Assembly: GCF_042186555.1 (NCBI RefSeq)
Contig: NC_133330.1
Span: forward strand, 172,282,535-172,346,534
Source: Aquarana catesbeiana
Taxonomy: Eukaryota; Chordata; Amphibia; Anura; Ranidae
DNA length: 64,000 bases
Reading direction: 5' to 3'
Part shown: in pieces, positions 10,601 through 20,928 of the stretch
Layout of the letters: every line of letters starts with the position of its first letter
Numbering within the stretch: position 1 is the stretch's first letter
Notes under the pieces: model-generated
The model's input: the letters and a program-made list of their open reading frames with translations, nothing else
The model's database searches: none
Told to the model about the DNA's origin: nothing
Made by a program: the position numbers and the translations under genes

Positions 10601-10856
10601 TATAGCCAAACTCCAGCTCACACATTCTTTTTTTTTTCCCCCTTTTGGGATAAAGGTTTTACACATAAATAAAACTGATCTTTTTATTCATCACGGTCAG
10701 TTGTACATGGTTTGTCTCATCCCTGTAACTGATACATCTGCAAGAGTGTGTGTTCTTTTGAAAAATAACAGACTTAATAGCTGGATCACTAGTTAAAAAC
10801 AGAAGCAAGCCTAAAAAATTGAAAATTTCCCTTTAAAATACTTACCGTCATTTTCC
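10601..10856. other. No gene seen
   Basis: AT-rich sequence with a T/C run near 10628. No frame, repeat tip or conserved motif is recognised. Confidence 0.4.
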
Positions 10857-11022
10857 TTTTCTGATAGACTCCATGGCAGCATACGTGTGGGTTAATCCCA
10901 CCTCCACTCCTCCCCTATAAGACCCCTCTCCCATAAATCTTTGCTCTAGCGGCCGTGTGCCATAACTTGCCTACTCCAGACATTTGGGAGGGAGCTCCTG
11001 CTGACATAGAGTCTATCAGGAA
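10857..11022. repeat. Short foldback repeat
   Basis: TTTTCTGATAGACTCCATG at the left and CATAGAGTCTATCAGGAAA at the right form inverted tips about 120 bp apart. TACTTACC precedes the left tip, as in the DIRS ends elsewhere in the window, so this could be the remaining end of another tyrosine-recombinase element. That is a guess from layout only. Confidence 0.45.
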
Positions 11023-11422
11023 ATAAAATTAGGGCAAAATGTTGAGCAAAGAAAGTTTAACACCGTCAACCAGGGCTGCTGATATACCAGTAAAACTGGC
11101 CCTGTTGTACCTGGCCCAGACAACAGGGCGGCCTGGGCAATCTAACAGCAGAATGCATGCAGAACAAAAAAATGAAATTCTCCAACCAAGGCCCAGTCGG
11201 CACCCCCTTCTGCTCCGATTTATTTGCAGGGGTTTTTTTTTACTTTCTGGGTCCCTCTGTACATGTTCTTGTGGGTGTGTGGGAGGGACTATTTCTTGTG
11301 TTTCGGATGGAAGGTCACCTCCGCGGCCGACCACATTTCAGTGCTGGCTCAAGTCCCGGCCAGCCTTCCCAGGCAGAGTGATTTATCTCTCTACACTCAT
11401 TCATGGGGAATCTCTCGCTGCA
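11023..11422. other. No gene seen
   Basis: Plus-strand frames across this stretch (for example 11039-11650) have no recognisable domain and run into the palindrome that follows. Composition resembles the flanks of the palindrome, so it is probably repeat-derived. Confidence 0.4.
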
Positions 11423-11622
11423 TTATGGAGCTGGGGTCTGAACTATTCGGCAGCCATCCACTCACTAACAAAGCCCTGCCTCCTAGACCGTGATAGATGG
11501 AACAGAACACTGATCCAATGCCAGGAAATTGGATCAGTGTTCTGTCTATCATGGTCTAGAAGGCGGGGCTTTGTTACAGTGAGTGGACGGCCGCCGAAAC
11601 AGTTCAGACCCCAGCTTCATAA
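11423..11622. repeat. Long near-perfect palindrome (arms about 97 bp), family Q copy 1
   Basis: The left arm (11423-11519) begins TTATGGAGCTGGGGTCTGAA and ends GAACACTGATCCAAT. After a spacer of about 7 bases the right arm repeats it in inverted form, ending TTCAGACCCCAGCTTCATAA. Few mismatches are visible. A related, more diverged palindrome sits at 42528-42712. Both are followed by the same minisatellite motif. Confidence 0.85.
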
Positions 11623-11654
11623 CACAGCGGGAGCTACCCGCTCTGTGTAATCAG

Positions 11655-11790
11655 GGTGCTGGCGAGGCTGCAGATGGGCACAGTAAGGCTGCATTGATGG
11701 CATTGACGAGGCAGCAGCTGGGGACAGTGAGGCTGCAGTGATGGGCACTGATGAGACTGAAATGGGCAAAGTGAGGCTGCATTGATCTCT
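11655..11790 (+). repeat. Minisatellite with GAGGCTGCAGATGGGCA-type units
   Basis: Imperfect units of about 25-32 bp carry GAGGCTGCAG/ATTGATGGGCA(C). The same unit occurs after the palindrome at 42.6 kb (42766-42850). The tract is non-coding. Confidence 0.7.
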
Positions 11791-11799
11791 CGTATCATG

Positions 11800-12850
11800 G
11801 CCGCAGTCTCTGACCATCTCCTGTAGAGTGTCTGCAGTCGCTGACCAGCTCTTGTATCATGTCTGCAGTCTCTGATCATATCTTGCATCATCACAGTATT
11901 TCTTTTGGATAATCAAACTTATAACTGGCTGGAGAAAGATAAATATCACGTGAAGACAAACTTGCACTTTGTTTCAAGGCAGAGTCTGGGGAGGGGGCAG
12001 GGTGGATTGGTGAATTGATCCAAACATAGGTAACAAAACCGCTCGACTGGCAAGAATGGAAGAAAGTTCTCTATGACCAGTGAACCAATCTCTAAGGCTA
12101 TTTATGCCAATGTGATAACCGGGAAAAGGCGAACTTGACAGAGAGGTCTCTAACCGAGACAGCCCTAGAACACTCCACTGCAATTTCCAGGGGGGGGGGG
12201 GGGTGTGAAAACAAGAGGGAGACTCCATTGGAAAACCTCCGCTTACTCCGAGGTCTGAGACTAGCTGCTTCCTTGAAGAATTGTTGGACAGGAAAGATGC
12301 CTAGACCAGGAAAACACCTATGAAGGCCAATAAAGCTGCCACTTGAACTCTGAGGGAGCTGACCGATAGAGCCAGAACTAAATGTGACTGGAGGAAGCCT
12401 AGAATATCTAAAACTTCTGGATCACCACATGATCTGTCAGCACCAGACATGTATTGAACAACTTTGACCAGATTCTCCCGTCAACTTTGTGTGCATTCAT
12501 TCTTCTAGTATTCAAGGGAGCGGAGAGGACTCTAGAAGAGCAGCCGAAGACCCCCAATTTTGAGAACCAGTCAGACGCAACCATGCCAGACATGGATGTA
12601 GAATTGTACTCAGTGACAGAAGGCCTGGCCTGAGAAGAAGGTGAACTGGGTTCCAGAAGCTGAACTGTGCTAGCAAGGGAAACCATGAGGGCTGGGCCAG
12701 GGCTGGCTGATAAGGCATCACTGCCACTAACACTACAACCCCTGTTCGGAGTCTTCGTAGAAAACCCGAGGTTGACTGGAAGAAATGCATAGGTCCTACT
12801 GCATTTCCAATGATCCATCAGGGCATCTGCGCCTGAAAACCTCCACATGT
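11800..12850. other. Unassigned region, no supported gene
   Basis: A minus frame at 12408-12848 (146 codons) includes DALMDHWK and YAFLPV, which recall the DAL.PW..YAFPP segment of DIRS ORFs. The rest does not follow DIRS order, so I do not call it. 11800-11895 has three imperfect copies of a TGCAGTC(T/G)CTGA motif. A 14-base G run lies at about 12190-12203. Confidence 0.3.
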
Positions 12851-12854
12851 AGAG

Positions 12855-12955
12855 ACCATTCGTTGTCGGAAAAATACTGAGACCAGCCCATCACCAACAA
12901 CCATGCCACGTTCAAAGTCATTTAAATCCCCTTTCTTCCCCATTCTGATGCGTTA
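12855..12955. mobile_element. Fragment of a DNA transposon
   Basis: AACAACCATGCCACGTTCAA and the following CTTTCTTCCCCATTCTGATG are, from memory, part of a common fish/frog DNA transposon. The ends of the same element are probably the ones seen at 52905-55145. The identification is from memory, not from a search. Confidence 0.4.
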
Positions 12956-13184
12956 TTTTTCATACGTTAGAAAAATAATTTTAGGCCTGAAGATTTGTTA
13001 AAACCCCCCGAAAAATATATATTTTTGGAAAGCAGACACGCTGGAGAATAGTGGTAGTTCCAGTTTTTCTGTGTCACTCAATATTTGCGCAACAATTTAT
13101 TAAGCACAAATTTTAGAAGATGAGGTTCACCGACTAGATACGCAACATATCAAGCACCTACAAATGACAACAAACTTATCCTTT
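12956..13184. other. No gene seen
   Basis: AT-rich sequence with no recognisable frame or repeat tip. Confidence 0.4.
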
Positions 13185-13876
13185 AAAATAACACCTTGGA
13201 TTGCGAACATAATTTGTTCCAGAAACATGCTTGTAATCCAAAGCACTTGTATATCAAAGCACATTTCATAGGAAATAATGGAAACTCAAATGATTCGTTC
13301 CACAACCATTTATTCATAAGTCCTTCAGTGCATAGTCCATATAAAAAAATTATAGAGGTTGTGTAACCATAAAATGTCCATCCACAAATGGCAGTCTTCA
13401 CAAGAGGATTAGAAGCTAGAAAGTATAAAAGAGAAGAAAGGCGCCTCTAAGTGTAGCAATATGGTTACATTTGAAGATACATTTAGCAACTCACACTGCA
13501 ATCGTGACCGGGAAGACTACTCTGCAGTAGAGCGATCTGAAAGCGAGGCTTGAACCGCTCGTGGAGCGCAGCGTGGAAGGGACAACGTCTATGGTGGTGC
13601 GGGGGGGGGGGGGGGGGGGAAGATGGTCTATGTGGACAGCTTAACCCCGGATGCCTGCATATTTAGATGTGCCCGGTTCAATCATCAACCATGCGAGTTT
13701 CTAAATGTTGTACATTCATTAAATGTAACTATATTGCTACATTTAGAGGCGCCTCTCTTCTCTTTTATACTTAGTTGTGACATGGCGCTACTTGTATATC
13801 AAGTCATCGCTTGTATATTAAGACAAAATTTATCAAAAAAATGTTGCTTATCTTGCAAAACGCTCTCAAACCAAGG
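13185..13876. mobile_element. Palindromic MITE, family P copy 2
   Basis: The element starts CCTTGGATTGCGAACATAAT and ends CGCTCTCAAACCAAGG, giving short inverted tips. It contains the same GAGGCGCCTCT and GATGGTCTATGTGGACAGC segments as copy 1 at 9977-10600, plus a 19-base G run at about 13601-13619. Its right tip abuts the DIRS A terminal repeat at once, so the outermost DIRS bases are missing there. Confidence 0.75.
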
Positions 13877-14014
13877 ACACAGAGCCTCAAGTAATTACTT
13901 AGTGGGACGTCCCATAGCAATGCTACTTGAGGGGAGGGAGACACAACCCGTAGGGCACCCTCAGACCTTGAGGAATTATACTGCTACTTGCAGCACACTG
14001 CGCCCGAAGGCGAT

Positions 14015-15060
14015 CTACTCATTCCATTTTACATCTACTTGATAACATTTTGTAAATGTATGCACTGAAGACCAAGTCGCGGCCTTGCAGATCTGAGACA
14101 TGGAGGCCTGGTGACGCACTGCCCAAGAAGCACCAACCGCTCTGGTAGGGTGCGCCTTAACTTGAAAAGGGGCAATCTTTCCCTTTAAATCATAAGTTCG
14201 AATTATAACTTGCCGAATCCACTTAGCCATAGTGGATTTTGACGCTGCCTGTCCTTTTTTAGGACCCTCTGGCAGAATAAATAAGACATCAGTCTTACGA
14301 ATCTGAGCAGTTTTCTTTAAATAGATCTTCACTGCTCTCACCACATCAAGACAATGTAGTGACTTTTCTTCCTTGGAACATGGTTTTGGAAAAAACGATG
14401 GCAGGCCAATATCTTCATTCAGATGAAAGCCTGAAACCACTTTTGGCAAAAAGCCTGGCATAACACCACTCTGTCCTCATGAATAATCAAATATGGCTCT
14501 TTACAGGAAAGAGCAGCCAATTCTGAAACCCTCCTTGCTGAGGATATAGCAACCAAAAATATCAGCTTCCTAGTCAGAAGGACTAGGGGAACATGCTGTA
14601 ATGGTTCCTATGGTGGTTTTTGTAACACTGACAGAACTAAATTCAAGTCCCAAGGGCTTAAGGGTGATTTAACTGGCAGATTAATCCGCATCACTCCTTG
14701 CGTGAAACCCCGGACTAAAGAATGCGTAGCAAGTGGTCTTTGAAATAAAATTGATAAGGCTGAGACTTGGCCCCTAATAGTACTCAGGGCCAACTTCATC
14801 TCTACGCCTACTTGTAGAAAGGCAAGAATTCTGCCTCTAATATATCTCCGAGGGTGCCAACCCTTGGATTCACACCAGGAAACATAAGCTTTCCAGACTC
14901 TATAAATATATAGCTCTAGAAGCTGGCTTCCTAGCATTAAAGTAGAAATAACTGCCCTGGAAAGCCCACGTCTTTTCAGAATGTGGGTCTCAATAGCCAG
15001 GCCATTAAATTTAGCATTCGTAAAGTAGGATGGAATATCGGCCCCTGTGAGAGCAGGTCT
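14015..15060 (-). pseudogene. DIRS A tyrosine recombinase, frameshifted
   Basis: The N-terminal SAM-like core is read at 14608-15060 (LLELYIYRVWKAYVSWCE, then STIRGQVSALSILFQRPL). The first catalytic Arg box (SSARRVSEL) lies between the two frames, about 14510-14545, after a frame change. The C-terminal half, 14015-14461, has the HxxR-type box as AHPTRAVGAS and the segment SVHTFTKCYQVD with the candidate nucleophile Tyr. A stop follows QKPP near 14606 and the frame changes before 14461. The protein would cut and rejoin the circular DNA intermediate; this copy cannot. Confidence 0.85.
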
Positions 15061-16560
15061 GGCCTTAGTGGAAGGGACCACAGATCCTCCACTGCCATCT
15101 TTACGACCTCTGCATACCATGACCTTCTGGGCCATGCTGGTGCTGCCAGAATTACTGGTTTTCTTTCCAGCTTGATCCTGCAAAGAAGTCGAGGCAGCAA
15201 CTGAATAGGGGGAAATGCATAGATCAGTAAAAGCTGATCCCACAGTATCACCAACGCATCTGTTCTGCATGCAAATGGATCCTTTGTTGTGGACACAAAG
15301 TTGACTAACTTTATGTTGCACTGGATGCTAGAAGATCTACATCCGGAGTCCCCCATCCTTGATAAACAGCCCAAAACATGTCGGGGTTAATAGACCATTC
15401 CCCTGGGAATAATCTGCTGGCGGCACATGTAGTGCACGTGCCAATTCTCTATTCCCGGAATGAAGACTGCCGATGGGCACGGAATATTTCTTTCTGCCCA
15501 AGTTAGAATATGGTTCACTTCTCTCTGCACTGAGAGATTCTTGGTGACCCTTTTGGTGATTGATATAGGCCACAGCCGTGGCATTGACGGATTGGATCCT
15601 GTTGGGACAATCCCTTAACCTGGAAGTCCAGATTTTTAGAGCCAGACGCACTGCCCGAATCTCTAGGATGTTGATGGGCAAGGCTCTTTCGGTTCTTGAA
15701 CACTGTCCTTGGACAGTTGCCTTCTCTGTCATTACCACTTTCCAGATAAGTGGTCTGAAGGATTTACCCTTTAGGACATTCTTTAGTAACCACCAATTGA
15801 GGCCTTGGGACAGCCTTGGGGACAGCTGCATTGGCAAGTTCAAAGCTTGGATCATTTTGTTCCAAGCAAATAGAATACTGTTTTGCAACAGTCTCGAATG
15901 GAACTGGGCAAAGGGAACTGCTTCGAATGAAGCCACCATCCTTTCTAACAACCTCATGCAAAGGCAAATGGAGGGACCTCCTTTTGACCTGACCATCCGC
16001 ACCAACTCTTTTATGGACCCTTTTTCTGGGCTGTATCTATGATCAGACCCAAATACTGCAGCCCTTTTTTAGCGATTTTAATGGAGACTTTACTAGGTTG
16101 AGAAAGCAACCCAGACCTTTCCAGGTAACTGGTTGTAATGCGTACACCTTACTCCGAACAGTGATTGGTCTATTAGCAATAGATCATCTACGTATGCCAA
16201 GACTGTTTAAGCCCTGTGCCCTTGACCTGGCTACAGGTGGGGCTAGCACTTTTGTGAACACTCAAGGTGCTGTAGCTAGCCTGAAGAGCAAGGCTATAAA
16301 CTGAAATGCTGCTGTTCTACTTCGAACCGCAGAAACCTTTGGTGAGCGGGAAATATATGGACATGCAGATATGTATCCCTGATGCCGATAGGCACCAGAA
16401 GTTTTTCCTCCTTGCAGAATAGAAACTACTGACTTGATCGACTCCATAGAAAGGAGCGGATCTTCAGGAACTGATTTAGATTCTTTTAGATCTAGAATGG
16501 ATCTGTTGAATTTCTGCGTGGCTCTGTACATGTACAGGAAACGCATGAAAAAGGCAGTGA
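15061..16560 (-). pseudogene. DIRS A reverse transcriptase / RNase H, disrupted
   Basis: The minus translation shows the reverse-transcriptase end FQFIALLFRLATAP (16262-16546 frame), the connection and RNase H region CMRLLERMVASFEAVPFAQ and ALPINILEIRAVRLALKIW (15337-16005 frame), then the post-RNase H segment ALVILWDQLLLIYAFPPIQL (14976-15374 frame). The YLDD catalytic loop seen in DIRS B is degraded here. At least three frames are needed, so it is dead. Confidence 0.82.
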
Positions 16561-18420
16561 AGGTTCCAAGGAACCTAAGAAAAAACAGAACTATCAGCTG
16601 ACTCTACTAGAGGTAGCTTGAAAGAGGCACAAATCATCTCTGTAAGAGGTTTGTACCAGCAATTTCTCAGATTGCGAGGCTGAAAAAAAGTTCAACTCTA
16701 GTTGTCTCCTCTGCAGAGGAGTACTCGGTTTGCCTTTCTTCCCGATTACCTGAGGGTAATCCTTCATCCTCTACCCACTGTTCCCTTGATAAGGGATCTC
16801 AGGTGGGGGAGGGGGATCTAACACACTTCCCATCCTTGGATAGCGGATGCGATTAAAGTCGCTAATTTTCCTTCTAGGCCCTGCAGGGCGGAGGAAAAAC
16901 GCATTTTCAATCATGTATACAGGGGCTGAATATTTTCTCCTCTTAGGCTCAGTTTCCACTATTGCAACCCCAAAGTTGTGTGATTTTACTGTGATCTTTT
17001 GCCGCCGAGAATACGTCGGGGCGCGATTTTGATGCGACAGGAAACAATGCCTGTGTATTCTAGGAGGTCTATGGACCTAAAGTTGCATCAAAGTGGTACC
17101 AAAGTAGTGCAGGGACTACCTTGAAGTCGCACAGATCTAAACGGTACTCCTTGGAAATCATGCCCTAGAGTCTGATGGTGGAGGCCGTCACCGCTGCCTA
17201 GAGGCAGCTGCCCCTGCGCAGGGGAAGGAATCCGTTTAAGTGACTTGTCCAAGGTCACAAGGAGCCAACGTGAGGACAAGGTCCCACGTCTTTCAGGAAG
17301 CCTCCCATGGCTACGCTGGCCGTCAGAGTAGTTAACCTGTGAGGAGTGGCTCCTTTACTAGTGAACGCCGACATGTGGATCTGAACCCATGTCTGTCAGG
17401 AAGTCTCCCATGGCTGCACTGGCCGTCAGAGTACTTAACCTGTGAGCTGTTGTGGCTTCACTTTAAATAAAAGGACATTTACACCTTCTTTTGGACAAAA
17501 GAGCTTTACTGCTAGAAATCATTTGGATGTATTTCACCAAACCTTCCCCAATGAAAAGGGAAACTAGTCAGACACCCTTTTTTGCAAGATGCTTCGGCTG
17601 ACCAACCCTTTTAACCACAGGGTCCTAAGCATGTGTTTTAGCACAAGCGCAAGGCGAGATGCCTGGTGGATAGGGTCTTTTATGGCATCTATGGCGAAAC
17701 TTAGCGCCATTGCAATTATGCATTTTTATTGATGCTGGAAATCGCAGCGTCTATTGCTGGTACTGTCCAACCTTTGTGAATTTTTCCTCCATGATAGAGA
17801 ACTGAGGAACTCTTTGGAGGGAAAAAATGCTTATCCAGATGATCCCATTCAGCATAAATAAGTGCTGTAAAAGATTTTTTTTTTTTTTTTTTAAAAAACC
17901 AAAGAAGGGACCTGGACTTTCAGCTTACTCTGTTAGGAGTAGTATAAAAAGTAGAATGAACGCTAAGAGTTTGTACCATTAATCTGTCAGATTGTGAGGC
18001 TGCATAAGGTTCATCAACTGTTGTTTCCTCCGCAGAGGAAATTTTGGCTCGTTTTTCCCCGTTATCACCTGAGGATAACACCTCATCCTGTGCCCACTGT
18101 TCCCTTGGAAAAAGGGGTTTGAGGTGGGGGGGGGGGATCTAGCATGCTTCCTATCCTCTTGGATGGAGAATGCGATTAAAGCCGCTAATCTTCCTTCTAA
18201 GCCCAACAGGGCAGAGGAGAATGCATCTTCAGTCACATACACGGGCTGAAGTGTGAGAAGCAGTTGCACCACCAATTGCTTCCAATGACTCACCCTGGCT
18301 TGCCATGTCAGGTATCTCTGGAGAGGATGACAGTGTGGAGGCATGACTGGAGTTCCCAGCGCCTGGGGGTGGAATCCTTGGAGGTACACTGGAAATCAAA
18401 TGTGCTAAGCACAACAGCAG
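16561..18420 (-). pseudogene. DIRS A gag-like region, duplicated and degenerate
   Basis: Two stretches, about 16640-16930 and 17965-18250, are diverged copies of one another: CAGATTG(C/T)GAGGCTG, GTTTCCTC-type, CCCACTGTTCCCTTG and GATGCGATTAAAG-type motifs come in the same order. Their minus frames give ENAFFLRPAGPRRK and EDAFSSALLGLEGRLAALI. Between them lies an inserted repeat and a segment with no homology I can see. No open gag frame remains. Confidence 0.6.
16945..17150. mobile_element. MITE-like repeat inside DIRS A
   Basis: GGCTCAGTTTCCACTATTG, several AAAGT(T/C)G and GAAGTCGCAC motifs, and GTAGTGCAGGGACTACC mark a repeat not found in DIRS B at the equivalent place. Its exact ends are unclear. 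It encodes nothing. Confidence 0.5.
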
Positions 18421-18980
18421 AGGCACTTTAACAAATTATGGTATTTGCTGAATAATAGTTTTAGCAAAAGAAAACAATGTCACCATAAGGATCAGCCTTT
18501 GATGCTGGGTACCATAATATTTCCTGTGCTGGAAATGCCTGTTTACACACCTTTACATTCCCAACGCTCCTGTGTCTCTTAGTGTGACAGACTTCTGTCT
18601 TCAGCATATGAACTGAGAGCGTCTGTGTTAAGCCTCAGGTGAGAACCTGATTACACATAAGTGTCAGCTGTTACCGCACCTCTCCAGGAGAGGGGAGGGG
18701 AATTTTTATCAGCAGTGTTTGTTAGGCTCCTAGTTTTAAAGGAAGACTTCACTTTATACAAAAAAATGCAAATGGCTGGTTTTGTATGTTCATAAACTAC
18801 TGCTGTAACCCCTTTAGGTCTCTTAGAAAAGGAACACCATCTGTTCAATTAAGAACTCCCCTCTGGCTGCAGGGACCACACCCGCTGCTATAGCCAGACA
18901 GAGCTGCTGAAAAAGCATTGTACTAGATAAGTGTAGTATACTCCCTCTAGAGGAGACATTTTAAGGCATACAGTTATACA

Positions 18981-19036
18981 TTTTTTATATATCTATCTAT
19001 CGATATATATATATATCTATCTAAGTATAGATATAT
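18981..19036 (+). repeat. Short AT/GATA microsatellite in DIRS A
   Basis: ATATATCTATCTATCGATAT and similar units span about 55 bp. It lies roughly 0.55-0.6 kb inside the right end of DIRS A, at the same relative place as the large microsatellite of DIRS B (25321-25536). Confidence 0.8.
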
Positions 19037-19623
19037 ATTGGAGACAAAGGCATAGGTGGACTTTTTACAGTTCCTAGGCTTCTCCCCTTACCTTATCCTC
19101 GCTGCAGGATACTGCCGATTTAACAGACAGATCCAACTTTCACCCATCACAGCGGGCAGCGTAGTAAAACCTTAAAAGACTGGGGCCCTTTTTAATAGGG
19201 GTTCTGCTCCTTTGGACCTGTATAGCACCCCTCAGGAACAACTTTAGGTAATATGAAAAACCAAAAAGAGTCCTGGTTCCTAGGGTCCAGCTCTCAAAGA
19301 GAAGCTTACAGGCAAAACCTCATTCTTCAATGCGAGGCCCAGGTACCATCCTGTGGCCGCAGTGGCGTGGATGGATCCAGTTGTGGAGGTTTTTTAAATC
19401 CAGCATGGATCCCTCCCTGGAGCTCCTCAGAGCACATCTTCACTCGTGACCAACACCTTAGACACTGGCGAAAAAACTGAGGACTCCTGGAAGGAGGAGG
19501 GGTTATATAGGGGAGACAACTTCCTGTATTGGTTATACCAGTGTTAACACCTGAAGGTAGGCCCATAACCCACTAAGTAATTACTTGAGGCCCTGTGTCC
19601 TATGATGTACGATAAAGAAAAAA

Positions 19624-20737
19624 AATTATATATTGCAGCCTAACAGCCCTTAGATGTGTGGCTGCATTAGTTTTCTTTTTTTAGGCCTTTTCCCTTTTAT
19701 TTTCTCCCAGGGATATTGCCAGTAACACACTGCCAGTTACAAAAGTTCACTGACTGTACCATTTCTATAGAAAAGCAGTACAGTCATCCTTGGACAAGAC
19801 ATGTTGGGGCTACAGAGTACCTCCTCCTCACATCTTTCCAGTAGCATGGGGGGGGGATGCTGTAGTTCACACAGAGACAGTTGGGCAAAATGTAACTAAT
19901 AAGCGTGAGGCTCTCGCAAAGAGTAAGAGAAGTTATCAGCTTATAGGATAGGAAAATTATAAAAAGGCATTTAATGGTACATTTAACATCCTAAACTCGA
20001 GAAAACTAAAGTTTATTGTTAGGGTTTAATCACAATTTAGGAAAGTTATCTTCCCTGTTCATGAATGTAGTTTCTATGCCACTTTTTCCATTTTCAACCT
20101 CCAATGAATCCAAGGAAGCAGTATTGCCTGGAGAGCAGATATGTTCCCGGCTAGCAGATGTACGAGTATCACAAAAATGGCTGGACATAATCAATCCTTT
20201 CAAAGGTAAAACAGTAAGCATTGTTTCAACCATGTGGTGGTATACCCAGAGTTCCACTTATACATGTGCAGTGAATATGAAAGCAAGTGCTGTTTCTGTG
20301 TGAAAAATCCATCCTTTTTCGCATAGGGCTGCCCGTTTGTTACAGTGATTTATATATTACATCACAATTGGCACACTTCCAACATGAAAGCAAGTCTGGC
20401 AAATTTTGCAGAAAATTATTAGTACCATATATTCATCTCTTCACTCAACACAAGTGCTGACGTGTGCTTTATTGACATCTTAGGAGTCTCCATTGACCCC
20501 TCAATCCTTCTTTGGCCATTTGCAAATGTATATTGGGGATAGGGTTTCTTGAATACTTCTACTGGCTCAGTACAGAGGTGCTAATCTGTTCATTGAGAGC
20601 AGAAGATGATTGGCATGCAGGCTTTTGCCAAACCTCCTGCACTGGGCATAGAACCAGGGTCAAACCTCAGAGCTGTTACGGGTTCCAAAGCACATTATCT
20701 CCCCTTTGACATGTATACAATCCCAAAAGAGGGGAGG
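19624..20737. other. Spacer between the two DIRS elements
   Basis: 19640-19775 is a partial copy of repeat X (TGTGGCTGCATTAGTTTTC, CCAGTAACACACTGCC). A plus-strand frame at 20016-20303 is described separately. The rest is not recognised and has no supported gene. Confidence 0.45.
20016..20303 (+). other. Open frame of unknown origin, possible exon
   Basis: The plus frame contains a protein-like stretch, SNESKEAVLPGEQICSRLA then DVRVSQKWLDIINPFKG, followed by a splice-donor-like AAAG|GTAAAA at about 20205. No convincing acceptor with its AG is seen directly upstream. I do not recognise the protein. It could be a chance frame or an exon of an unrelated gene or repeat. Confidence 0.2.
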
Positions 20738-20802
20738 GACCTCTGTGTCCCGTGATGTACTCCAAGAAAAGGATTTTACAGGTAAGCTTTTTTAAAAATC
20801 CG

Positions 20803-20857
20803 TTTTTCTTTATCGTACATCACGGGACACAGAGCACCATAATAATGACTATGTGGG
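20803..20857. repeat. DIRS B left terminal inverted repeat
   Basis: Its 55 bases are the exact inverted complement of 26017-26071. The repeat includes ATCACGGGACACAGAGCACC. Perfect identity suggests a younger insertion than DIRS A, whose shorter repeat pair has a mismatch. Confidence 0.92.
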
Positions 20858-20928
20858 ATGTCCTAAAGCAATGCATCTGAGGAGGGGGGGGGGGGGACAC
20901 ATTATCCCTAAGCCCAACGGGCCTGAGA

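Larger units (their letters stand above)
13875..19623 (-). mobile_element. DIRS-type retrotransposon A (degenerate)
   Basis: DIRS elements use a tyrosine recombinase instead of an integrase and have inverted, not direct, ends. A 32-bp inverted repeat with one mismatch bounds this copy (13875-13906 and 19569-19600, around CTCAAGTAATTACTTAG). The right end continues with GATGTACGATAAAGAAAA as in DIRS B; the left end lacks that part. Minus-strand order from 19.6 kb down is gag remnant, reverse transcriptase, RNase H, post-RNase H domain, tyrosine recombinase. All frames are broken. A foreign repeat (16945-17150) and a duplicated gag segment enlarge it. Confidence 0.9.

Noticed and set aside
11039..11650. 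203-codon plus-strand frame
   Set aside because: It runs through one arm, the loop and the other arm of a palindrome; both strands are open and nothing matches a known domain.
12408..12848. Minus frame with DALMDHWK and YAFLPV suggesting a DIRS or Ngaro polyprotein
   Set aside because: The order of the remaining motifs is opposite to that of DIRS ORFs, so the likeness is too weak to call.
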